The notes beneath the pieces were generated by a model that saw nothing but the letters and a program-made list of their open reading frames with translations, made no database searches and was not told where the DNA came from. Of a stretch of DNA of 64,000 bases, positions 20,616-31,794 are shown in pieces. Origin of the DNA: Gracilariopsis chorda (lineage: Eukaryota; Rhodophyta; Florideophyceae; Gracilariales; Gracilariaceae); contig NBIV01000180.1 in assembly GCA_003194525.1 (NCBI GenBank), positions 62,001-126,000 of the forward strand, given 5' to 3'. The position numbers were made by a program, and so were the translations under genes. The first letter of the stretch is position 1. Each line of letters opens with the position of its first letter.

Positions 20616-21467
20616 TGTAGAGCAATGCGTTCGCGCATACTCTCTAAGCAAGATGAATCATGAATGATTCAGTACTGACGTTGCATCAGTTCAGCTCAGG
20701 TATGAGTGGACCCTCGCAAATATTGGGTGAAATTCGATATGAATTTTAATTGGTATTTTTGGAACATTCGTGCGTGATTTCTGTGGTATCTGGAATAGAT
20801 GGACGCGTGGCAAGCGTACGGATATTACTCATGGTTGGCATAACTCACACTTGTCATGTTGCCCCGTGGCCGGCAGTACCACCAAATGACACAAGTGTCT
20901 GGACCACAAGTTTGGCACACTACAGTGGTACTACTATTAGTTTTTTGTGACCGCATAGTACTTAAGGAAAAACGGCTCTGCCGTTTCACCCTGAAGTAAA
21001 GTTAAGCTGTGTTTCGGCTCTGAGTTTATCGCCTACGCGAAGTGACCAACTACTCATGGGGTCTCACCGCGTCCGCCCTCGTTATACTCACCCACACAGT
21101 ATCAACGAGAAACACTGATCTGTCTTACCCCGTGGGTTCGCCCAGTGTTCACTGTCCATACCGTATTGGTTACTTTCCATTGTGGGAACGGATAGCCGTT
21201 CGACTGAGTATTACGTTTTGCAGTGCTGGCTGAATAAGCACACCCCCATCGCCAGGTCTCTTTCGGCTTTCCGCAGGACACACTGGGTTGTACCTTCCCT
21301 TTGGCTTCTTCCTCTTTTGCCTTTTTTTCTTTCTGGATTCTTCGTGGACCGGAACACCGCTCGCACAAACCTGCGCACTACGTTGAGCAGCTGGTAACCC
21401 GATTCCCGGTAACACCTCCGTCGGTATAGCCGAGAGCCACCTCGGTTTTACACCCGAACATCGTGTT
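20616..21467 (+). repeat. E1 left LTR
   Basis: It begins TGTAGAGCAATGC and aligns along its whole length with 30937-31794. Long shared stretches include GGTATGAGTGGA, GTGAAATTCGATATGAA, TATTTTTGGAAC and CGTATTGGTTA. The exact 3' end is uncertain because the copies diverge after 'CGTGT'. Confidence 0.8.
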
Positions 21468-21469
21468 AT

Positions 21470-23063
21470 GCGGAGGGCCACGTATCTGGCTAACGCGTTC
21501 AGGCCAATGTGCGGGTAGGTTGTCAGATGATTTATGACTTTCGACTGTATGACGGGCAGAAAGGTTTCCACTAAGATTGACTTTAAACATCGATCTGAGA
21601 ACTCGGTCCCGCAACAAAGAGCTCCATCTCAGAGCCTCTGAACGAATTGTGTTTCGGAAATACCCGAAGAGTGCAGATAGATCGCCACTTGGGCGCATGC
21701 GTCTGCGATACCTTGTCGAACGCACATGTGTTCAACAGAACGTTCACCACTTCCGAGTATGTCGGCAACGTTTCCTGCTTGCGGACATCGACTGCGTTGC
21801 TTTCTACCACTATACGGGACTGAACCAGTGCATTTGACGGTCCGGTCAGATAAACCTGGAAGCAACAGAGAGTGGCTTCTTCTGTCATACCATTGTGGTC
21901 ACATGCCGTCATAAGTAGGTGTAAAAAGCCCAGTACGGTTATAGTGGGTGACCTGGAGACCGTGCGTTTTTTGAGCGGTACATCCAGCTTCTTGTGGTAG
22001 CGGCCAATCGTTTTTGCTACTTACGAATCACAGCCTGCAGATTTCTTGAAAAGTGGTAGCGACCTGTAGTCAACCGCCTTCATAAACAGATCTTCAAGAG
22101 GCTTCAGCCGCTTAAGTGACCGTTTGTCTGAACAGTGATGCGTATCCTGCGAGTCATAGCTGGCTTCTTTGTCCAAATCGGAGAAGTCTTTCTCGGATTC
22201 CGAGGATTCCGTTCGGTAAGTGTCTGATTCTGAACGGTTACGTCTGCGGTTTGGGTGGGACGTCTTCTTCCTGCCACGGTTTTTGCGATCCGAACCAGAT
22301 GGTTTGCCTCGACGGACTCGCCTGTCGCCGTCCAAGCTCCAATCATCGGAGTTACTATTGTCAGGCCCTCCGCTCCGATCTGGCTGACTGGGGTTCGCTG
22401 TTAGATAGACTGTCGCGAAATTCTTCTGTCATTCCCTCCCAGAATACCTGTACCGAACCCGAAGGCCAATGCAGTTCCCGTACGGTGGGTATACATTTGA
22501 ATTGTCTGAGCGACGTTTTGTCTCTCAGACGAAGGCTGATGTGTCCCACTCGGATGGACTCCCGTGCTGTCAACGCTTGGCTGAGGGTGTGACAACACTT
22601 CCTCGGTGATCTTTGGAAATTTCTCAGTAGCCTGTAGCTCCAGTGTCTGGGGCATCTGGTCGGCCAGATATTCTTCGACCACTACCCGGACCCCTATTTC
22701 GAATTCCGTGCGGACAAATTTGGAAAAGCGGGTCCGGATTTGGCCACCTAGGTCATCCAAGCCTATAATCCCAATTGATATGTCTCATGAGGAGGCAGCT
22801 CCACCAGTGGTTGCTATCTGGAACTGAGGTGCCGGCTGTCTGGGCGGTCTAGAGACGGAGGCTGCTGCACTTTTTGTGCGAAGTGACAACTGGTTGTCCA
22901 GGACGGAAGATTGAAGTGCCGGTGCACTCCTGGTGTTTCGGCGTGAGACCGAGGCAGTGTCAGAGAGCACCACCGAGCCCGCCTGAGACTCCGTAACTGG
23001 CTGGGCTGTTCCTCTGCCCTGCCAACCTTTCTGAATCAGCGGTTTCTGAGTTCTCGATTCCAT
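21470..23063 (-). pseudogene. Inverted gag fragment inside E1
   Basis: The reverse strand encodes a gag clearly related to that of E2. From the ATG at 23063 there is a Ser/Ala/Gln-rich leader, then a helical block, a basic-acidic Ser-rich stretch ('RNRSESDTYRTESSESEKDFSD'-like), 'LKRLKPLEDLFMKAVDYRSL' (E2: 'VRRLKPLVTTNELFQKVLDVKTYRL'), and 'EEATLCCFQVYLTG' (E2: 'EGAALYCFQFFLSG'). Several frame breaks occur. It runs right up to the inner edge of the left LTR and is antisense to the E1 pol. This points to an inversion or to a second, truncated element. Confidence 0.75.
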
Positions 23064-23826
23064 TTTTGGTCCTTCATTGTTCTTCTCGCTCGAGAGACCA
23101 ATTTGGGGGCAATGCTTTGCGTAAGTTGCTGACCGGTTGGACGTATTTCAGCGGTCAGTAAAGGATTTTTCTAGAAAGCCCGGGTGGAAGATGGGCTCGA
23201 TGAGCCAAACGGCCGAAGTCAAAAGAGGCCGGTTCAAGGCTGCGGAACGGGTCGGGCAACTGCGTCAGGCGTCGTCGGGGAAGACGCACACAGCGTTGGC
23301 AGTCGTGTAGTGCTATTGATTTAGCGTGTGGGTTAGTAGAACAGGCTAGTGGGCAGTCTGTAGCGCCAACTAGAACAAGATACCAGACCGTTTAGTGGGA
23401 TAACGTCTGGCTTTAGTGAGGGTGGAGACACTGTCCGCGTGGTCTATGTAGAATAACGTGGTGTGCCACAGAAATATTGCAAGCAGCCTGGTATTCCCCA
23501 CTATCCCTTTAGTGTGCCATGCAGTACCCTATCTACTCTAAAAAATTTTTAAAGAAGTTCGGTACCACTCTACGATAATATCAGCACCTCATCCAGTACC
23601 AGCACACCCCTCTCCTGCAGAATATTACGACACGAGGCGCTTGCCATGTTTGCCAGATTGTTGTCCAATCGGGTTCGTGCATCCGCTTGTGACTGCCTTC
23701 GCCCACTATACCACACCAACCGACGTGAGCTAGGAAACGATCTTGGTCCTACGTCGTCCGTGGATACGTTCTCGTAACTTCCGTATTCCAGATAGAGCTC
23801 TGTTCATGGTCAAGAGAAATTACTAA
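23064..23826. other. Spacer between inverted gag and pol in E1
   Basis: No coding frame is seen. It contains 23561-23690, the inverted mate of 16863-16990. It may represent the leader or LTR of the element from which the inverted gag came. Confidence 0.4.
23561..23690 (-). repeat. Dispersed repeat, copy B
   Basis: The reverse complement aligns with 16863-16990 at about four bases in five. The two copies face each other about 6.6 kb apart. Confidence 0.6.
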
Positions 23827-26800
23827 GTGCATGGTGAGATTGGCATGTTCAACCAATATCTGGTTAGCCGGTATTCTGTTTTAGATTCAGGGGCTGCGCC
23901 CAACCTTATCATCACTGAACTAGTACGACCGGATATTTGGGCTCACATTTGCTATGGAACAGGCCTGTATATCACTGACGCGAACAAAAATCATCTTGAG
24001 GGCGTGGGATACGTTTCTCTAGTCGTGAGATTGGGTACCTGTATGGTCCAACTAGACTTTTTTGTTTGCAATGAACTGGCACCACCAGTTTTTCTTTGTT
24101 GTGGCTTAGGTGATCACTTTGGTAAGGCAACTCGCCCCCATGCAAAAACTGAGGAAACGAAAAATGGTTCTACCGTACCAGTTGTCGGGAAACTACTCAA
24201 GCGTGCCAAGCAGAAGCCTGTGGCGATAATGGCTGCCCAAGAAATGCAGAACACGGATCCCGTTTCCACGAAGCTTCGTTTTCCTCATTCAGTTGCGATA
24301 CCACCGGAGTCTCCATTTTATTTCACAGTTGTTTCTAAACAGAGTGGATATCATGTGTTTCAACCACTTTCGTCATTGTATGGCCATCGTCGACTTGCAA
24401 TTCCGAGAGAACTCGTTTCTATCAAACCCGATGGTCCTTTTAAGGTTCTTGTTGCCAACTTTGGCAACACAGCTCAGTGGTTAGTCAAGAACCAAATCCT
24501 AGTTTGGGTTCTTCCACACTCGTGGTTAATCGTGCCAAAGAAAATTTCAGTGGCTGCTGTCCTTACAGTGCAAAACTGTAAGATGGGCGATGAGAACTCT
24601 TTGTACGCTGAACGTATTTCAGATGCCGATTTGGAAATTAAACGAAATACGGAAACCCGTGCGCTACCACCTGGTTCAGAGCAGGCGAATCCTATAGAAG
24701 AACTAAAGCAGCTCAATTTGAACCTTGTCCCTGACTCTCACCGTGAGAAACTATGGTATATGCTTCATTAGTTACGCCCATGTGAGACGTGTCTCTTGGA
24801 AGAATAGGAATAACGGAGCACCTTATTGATTTGCTACCTAGCACTGGGCCAATTGCAAACCATTATTATCGGGCTGGACCGAAAGCCCGTGAAAAGGAGA
24901 AATCTCAAGTTGAGAAGATGTTACGCGCTGGCGTCATCGAACCCACTCAGTCACCCTGGGCTTCGCCAGTCATTCTTGTTCCCAAAGCGGATGGATCTCG
25001 GATATCGTGTACCGATTACCGGCGTCTTAACACAGTTACCGTCAAAGACATATACCCGATTTCTCTGATTGACGTGTACATCGACTCACTTGAGAGTGTT
25101 ACGCTGGTCACAGCTCCTCACGCCAATTGGGGTTATCGGCAAGTTCGTATCCGAAGTGACGCCCGTCACAAAACTGCGTTTATGTGCCACCAAAGACCAT
25201 ATCGTTTTAAACTAATGCCCTTCTCGTTAACCAATGCACCTGCTACGTTTCAACTTGCTATAGATATTCTATTGGCCACGTTAAAATGAACAAGCTTCTC
25301 GGTGTACCTTTACGATATAATCAGGTTCTCCCACAACGTGGATGATCACATAACCCATGTGAGGAACGCACGTCCTGCAAGTGTTGCAGAATGCAGGGAT
25401 TACGCTAAACCCCAAGAAGTGCGACTTCTGTACCGATTCGGTGAAGTATAGTCGACATATAATCCGCCCCAGACAGATCTCGATAGACAAGTTAAGAGTT
25501 AAATTGCCGAGGAACGCGAAACATCTCAGTACGCAAACGGAAGTCCGATCATTTATCGAACTTCAAAATGTGTATCGTCGGTTCGTCCCGAATTTTGCGG
25601 AGCTTGTGACACCTCTGAATGATCTGCCTAAAAATGGACAACCAGTTAAAATGAAACGTTTCGGCAACGCGGAAGCGTCTGCCTTCACGGCTCTCATCAA
25701 TGTCGTGGCGTCTCCGCTAATATTGGCGTTTTCAAGTATTGGTTTACCCTATGAAGTGGATACTGATTCCAGTGATAACCAGGTCGGTTGTACGCTATTT
25801 CATGTAACCGAATACGGTGAGCGATCCACAACATGGAATTGGTTTCGGACATTGAACTTGCGCGAACGTAGGTATTCGGTTTCGGAAAAGGAGTGTCTCG
25901 CCATTGTTTGGGTGCTGGCCACTCTTCGATCATATCTTATGGGAACGCATTTTATGACACACACGGATTATTCTTACATCTGTTGGCGAATAAAGATTGC
26001 CGAACCATCCAGGCCACTTTTTTTTGCTGGTGCCTCCGACGCTCGGAATTTGATTTCGGAGTACTATATAAAGAGGGAACTCTTGACACGCAAACCGACA
26101 CGTTATTTCGCCTGGGAACTACTGTTGAAGCAGAACCGGTCGATGATCTGAAGATATCGTGTTTTGTGGTTGAGAAGGATTAAAGGAATACCAAGGATTG
26201 ATCAGACGACATTTCTAACAATACTCTCGTTTCTAGTACTTAGGAGCGCCCGACTGCAAGCTCCTTTACGCCTATTTCTCGGGAAGAGTTGATTCCCAAA
26301 CAACAATGAGACCCGTTGTGTACGCAAATTTGCGCTTGCCGCAATGGAGGATATCACTTACCTTTTTCGATGAACGATCAGGTATACTGTGACCGGTTTG
26401 TTAAAGCTTCCCCACAGATTGTGGTACCCCACTCCTTACAGAGACCTGTTCTCAAACATTCTCACTATATGAAACTTGGAGCACACCCAGGGGGTAGGAA
26501 GTTGTATCTGACGCTCCGCGAAGATTTGTAGTGGCCCACGATGGCGTTTGACTGTTATGCAGTTCGCCGCTCTTGTACGGAATGCGCTAAGAACAACATG
26601 AAGCTGCGGAAGTATTTGAGGAAGTTGACGCTCTTCTCAGCTCGCGCTCCGCTGGAATTTGTGGCTATCAACATACTTTGCGAGTTCATTTTAACACCCC
26701 GAAGGAACCCATACTCGCTGGAAAACGGACCATTTTTATACACTCGTACGGACGGCGCTGCTTAAACGAATTACGGCTGCAGCGGTGGCACAAGCCTTTG

Positions 26801-27640
26801 TCACCCACTGGTTATTCGTTTACGGCCCAGTCATTGATCTAGTATCAAGCAATGGTCCCCAATCTACTTCAAAGTTATTTCAGGACGTCTGTCGTATTCT
26901 CGATTTTCGACATACGTTCGTTACTGCGTTTCACCTGCAGAGTGATGGACAACTGGAACGATATCTTTGTACAATGCTGAACGCATTACGATCATAATTC
27001 GCAGAACATCCCAGGGATTGGGACCTCTTTACTGATGCGGTTCCGCATGGATACATTACCCAGGTACATCGCGTTACGTGGCTCTTGCCTTCTGAGTTCA
27101 TGCCGTCACGAAGTCCACCTCCTGTGGCAATCGAGGCTCAATCGGCTTTGTCTGCGTACCCCTCACCACGCGTACACATGGATAACTGGAGAGAATGGTT
27201 ATGGAAGATGGTGCCGGTTGCCTGGAAAGCTATGGACAAAGCTACACTTGCGTGCAAGCGTAAGGTCGACGGGAAGCTCCGTCGAGCGCTACCGCAGTTT
27301 ACCACAGAAGAATTTGTTTTCGTTCAGAAGTAGTATTATAATCCTGAGAAGGAAAAATGTCATAAGTTTTCTACAATCGTGGACGGATCCTATCGAGTGG
27401 TTTCTACTTCCAACGACACAGTCGTCCTGGACATTAACGACCATCACGAACGGGTTTCACGCCACGGTGTTACTGTATCTCTTCACGCTCATCCAACTCC
27501 TGATATACATCTGACGGTAATCTGCACTCAGGTGACCTATTCGCGGCTCATTCTCCATCGTGCCCAGCGATTCTACTGCATCCAGATCGTTGTTTTTCAG
27601 ATTTACCGAAGAAAACGAACCTCCTTCTTGAACAAAAGTC
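23827..27640 (+). pseudogene. E1 pol: protease, RT, RNase H, integrase
   Basis: The protease region (from 23827) keeps the active-site motif 'VLDSGAAPNLI'. RT starts about 24790 with 'VEKMLRAGVIEPTQSPWASPVILVPKADG' in recognisable pieces and 'CTDYRRLN'. The catalytic YxDD box reads Y-L-Y-D (25305-25316), a lost aspartate. RNase H and the tether follow at 25381-26151 ('LNLRERRYSVSEKECLAIVW'). Integrase is at about 26400-27000, with 'LEFVAINI', 'ARRSC.ECAK'-like Cys pair and 'FHLQSDGQLERYL'. The tail 27035-27640 includes 'YRVVSTSNDTVVLDIND', the usual post-integrase fold. Many stops and frame changes show it is dead. Confidence 0.85.
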
Positions 27641-30600
27641 CCGGGATGCCCCAGATCAATCTGCTGGAGTTAACCGTCTACCCACCCTACTCAACCCCAT
27701 GAATTCGCGTAGGGAGGGGGAGGGTGGTTCAATCGATGTCGGTTTACCGGCGTTGTCTGGGAAACGTATTCCTGAGTACCAAACGGTTAGTCAAACAGTG
27801 CAAAAAGTGAACGGGGAGTCCCACAAGGAATATGGGAACCCCACTAAGGAACGCTCCAGAACGGTAGACAAAACGGTAGGGTGCCTGTCCCCGTGGTTCG
27901 CCTGCTAAATTCAGTACTTCGCAGTAGCAATAACACGCAAAGCCTTGCTTCTTGGATTAGTGGCGAACCGTTCCCAGTGTCCGCCGACCCTGACTTCGAC
28001 TACCTTGAGGAGGACTATGAATCCGATTGGGTGCACACCACAATTTGGTGCTTGTCATCCCTGCTCGGTGGGAAGGACGAGGCTTTCGTGGGACTCTTGA
28101 AGAGGTAGAAAGCTCAGACCTGTACCACAACGTGTGAGAATCTCACGGGCAACGTACCCACGTAAACGACAACCCGGGACAGCCATCAGCAAGGGTTTAC
28201 TTGAAGTGTCACCGACACTGTGTGGACGTTCGCCGGCACCGGTCATCCAATGAGGATACAACTCGTGCGCATCGTAGCCAGTCAATCGGCCTCCATGGAC
28301 TGGTAGTGCTGCACATGAGTATGTTCGTCAAACATTAACCTCGACTCTGTGAGGAACTAGCCGAATCTCGAACGCTACCATTCGCCGGTGAATGACTCTT
28401 CGGAGCTCACGTCAGAACCAAGTACTCAGAAACGCGAGTTCTATCTGGGCATATTTTCCGTTTTATGCTACAAAGCGTGTAATGGATGAGGTACACCCGT
28501 AAGTAGGGATACGTACAACGCTACGGGCTTTCTCCATTGCAATACAACGGAAGTTACCGTTTGGACGATTCCACGGACCCACTGAGAGTAAACTCCAAGT
28601 CCCAGGTGAACGACAAGCGTAATACCTTTGCTCAGGATTGGAGAGGAGTCCCATAGTACCTCTGAGGGGTTTGCTGCTACAAGAATTCGTCATAGGAGAC
28701 ATGAAGTCGGACAGGTACTCCCAAGAAGTAGTCATCGAACGCATCGTGTGACATGAATGTAACCCACAAGGGGTGGTTTATTATCAAATCCGTTGGTATG
28801 GATACCCTCCGGAAGAGCATAAAATGGAAGCCGTTGAATACCTGCCTAAGTCTAAAGTCCTGCAATATCACCGAGGAACTCGAAGTACTCGGACATCTAT
28901 ACCAGCAACGGTGGACAAAGCCCAAGTACGATAAACCTGTACCCGGTACACGAAGGGTATTTTGTGACCGCGAAGTGAAGAAGCTCGAAGAAGAGAAAAA
29001 GACGAATAAGATCCTCACGAAAGGAACAAGAAATAGATGAACTGTAGCGAATAGAATATTACCGAAATAACTGTTATACAGGACTAAAGGTCTACAGAAG
29101 AGAAGTAATGATGATGAAGAACACTATGAAATGGATAAGGCAGAGAAAGCATGAAAAACAAAGTACGGGGAACCACAAGCTTGGTTTAACCCAGAATCTA
29201 TCCCAAGATTTAACACTGACATGTGAAGGTCAGAATACTCAGTAAAAGCTATCCGGACGAAGACCCCGTACCAGAGTGACTGGTAGATTGAGGATAATTC
29301 GAAGGGGTGAGAGCCAGGAGATGTCCGACATCTACCATGTCTGGGGGTACTGGGATTCCAAGGTGTTGGAGGTTCTCTCCCAACGCAATGACGTAAGGGT
29401 CCGTCACAACCGGAGGCAGTACGTTCGATAGAGGTTGCAGCTCACTCGTCTTCGTTACAAACCTCCACCTCTGGGGACCACCGTATTAGTCGGCCACCCC
29501 AGCATTGCTCGGATGAACCGAATCCATGACCATTCCATGGTAAAGGAGGCCCCTATCGCTGCCTTTTTCATCCATCATTGGATAAACGAAGTCGACCAAT
29601 GGCCCGTAATCGTTATGAAATACGAATCCAGTCGGATGAACCGTTAGTATTGTCAGCGGAGGACTGCGTTGCTAAAATGCGTGAGCACGGGAAACCGTTG
29701 CACCCACATAGTATGTGGGTGCAACGGTTTCCCGTGCTCGCCTATTATGACCGGTATGTGGCACATACGGGTCATAATAGGCGACGTCCCCAGCGTTTGG
29801 ATGCCGGTGACCCGAAGACTGGTCATGAGGATTCATTGTACCCTGACCACACTTATCTCACGCAACAGTATCCCAGTGGACCTGGTTATTCACATCCAAA
29901 TTTATAAGACTTCAGCCACGTTGTGCTGGCATCCCATTGGGATTAGCAGGTCAAGCTGTTTGAAAATGTTCCGACCCATTGGCGGTATGAAACAGAGACG
30001 GTATTTGTCACACGCTTCCCAGAGGAGAACAACCACTACGCGGGTACCCCACTCTGCGGAAATAAGTGACCGTTACCCCCGATTTCGGATCATCGATGAT
30101 ATGGGAACTTATATAAGTTAAAATAGGAGCCAGTTCCAAAAAAGACACCTTAGGTACCTCAATCTGATGCCACCGCAGCGGTAACGCTGCCATGGGACCC
30201 CTGAACGTTGGTGGGAGATAAATTTCGGTTTCGATATGGGTGCATGGAATCAAATACCAGTATTGGGAACGCACCTTGAGCTCAATCCGAATCTTCTCGG
30301 ACAACGTCACTTCCGTTTCAGAACGTCAGATGAACCGAAAGTCCGCAGGGATGATTGTTCTCGCGCAACAAAGCGTACCGGACTCGATGGTTACCTGCGT
30401 TGCGGTTTCGAAGTGTGCCGTGTCGAACTGAGCCAGGTTATCCCCATAGGATCCTTTGAAGGAGGGACGATGCCTCTATACGTCGAAACCATACTCACTG
30501 GGAATCAGATGTTGGCTGGGAGTACGCATGAAAGTTTATACGCGAGTCGCGTCATTTCCCTTTGGCTATCCAAGTTCTCTCCACGGCGGAGGTCTATCCT

Positions 30601-30936
30601 TAAGAGTTTAGGATCCAACGAAATGCGTCCTCGCCAAACACGTAAATTGACCACCTCAAGGGAAAGGCCACCCGGTAGAACGCCGTCGTGTTCGCAGGAC
30701 TGAATCAGTGGCAGGTGGAAAACCTCACACGCATGAAACCAAGGAGCTCGGGCAGAAATCGAAGGATTTTGTAGCGGATTCTGTGCTTCCGGGGTTACCC
30801 TGTACCCCTCCCTAAAAAAACCTAAAAACCGGAGGAAGATCGGTACTAGTCATGATGAGTTGGATTCGTTTTATTTCTTTCCGTCTGTGGGTCACTCGCT
30901 TTCGTTGCGATGTTTCCTGGTCTAAGGAGGGGTATG
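27641..30936. other. E1 region between pol and right LTR
   Basis: More than 3 kb with no intact gene. Short forward frames are present without a recognisable family. On the reverse strand near 30310-30010 a frame reads 'ALPLRWHQIEVPKVSF...LAPILTYIS', which can be laid against the antisense gene of E2 ('GFERIPRVSI...MAPVPSSAYV') in the matching place. The similarity is weak. A pair of adjacent hairpins lies at 29683-29783. Confidence 0.45.
29683..29783. repeat. Two adjacent long palindromes with 1-nt loops
   Basis: The first has perfect 28-base arms (29683-29710 and 29712-29739; left arm begins GAGCACGGGAAACCGTTG) with a single G between. The second follows at once, with 22-base arms (29739-29760 and 29762-29783; one mismatch), again with a single G at the centre. 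Confidence 0.95.
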
Positions 30937-31794
30937 TGTAGAGCAATTCGTATGTGCACACCCTCTAGGCGACGTGGATCATGACTCATTCAGTACCAAT
31001 GTAGCATCGGTTCAACTCAGGTATGAGTGGAAGCTTGGGCATTTGGGGTGAAATTCGATATGAACTTCATTTGATATTTTTGGAACCTTCGGGGGTGACG
31101 TCTATGATATCTGGAATATATGAACGCGTGGTAGGCGTACGGACATTATTCATGCCTGGCATGAGTCACATTTGTCGTATTTCGCCGTGGCCAGCCATGC
31201 CACGCAGTGAAACAAACCTGTGGACCATGCATTTGGCATAGTACTGTAGTAGTATTCTTGGTTTTAATATGATCCCGTAGTACTTAAGGGAGGACATCCC
31301 TGCCATTTCACCCTGAACTAAAGTTAGGATGTGACTCGGCTATGAGTTTATCGCCTGCCCCGATTGACCAATTCCTCCCGGGATTTCACCGCGACTAGTC
31401 TCGTTATACTAACCTGCACAGTATCAACTAAAACTGCTGATCTGTGTTACGGCGTCAGTTCGCCGATTGTTCACTGTTTCTACCGTATTGGTTATTTTAT
31501 ATTGTAGAAACAGAGACTCGTTTGACTCAGTATTGAGTGTTGCCGAACTGGCTGAATATGCAGCACCCCCACCACCGGGTCTCTTTCTGCTCCCCACACC
31601 ACTTGCTGGGTTGAACCATTTTCCTTGGATCTTTTTCCCTTTTTCCCTTTTTACATTTTGGATTCTCCGTGGACCGTAACACCGCTTAAACAGACCTAGG
31701 AACTAAGTTGACCAGCTGGTAATCTGATTCTAGGTAAAACTTCCGTCCGTATAGCCAGAAGCCACCTCAGTTCTACATCTGAACACCGTGTGGC
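30937..31794 (+). repeat. E1 right LTR
   Basis: Direct repeat of the left LTR, about 80% identical, beginning TGTAGAGCAATTC. It is preceded by the purine tract AAGGAGGGG. The 3' end is uncertain by a few bases. Confidence 0.8.

Larger units (their letters stand above)
20616..31794 (+). mobile_element. Element E1: old, rearranged Ty3/gypsy retrotransposon
   Basis: Two direct repeats of about 855 bp (20616-about 21467 and 30937-about 31794) flank a rightward gypsy pol (protease, RT, RNase H, integrase). The copies are only about 80% identical, so the insertion is old. A purine-rich tract (AAGGAGGGG) sits just before the right repeat, as expected for plus-strand priming. No target duplication could be recognised. 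A gag-like fragment inside lies on the opposite strand, so the element has been rearranged or invaded. The ends are approximate. Confidence 0.7.
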
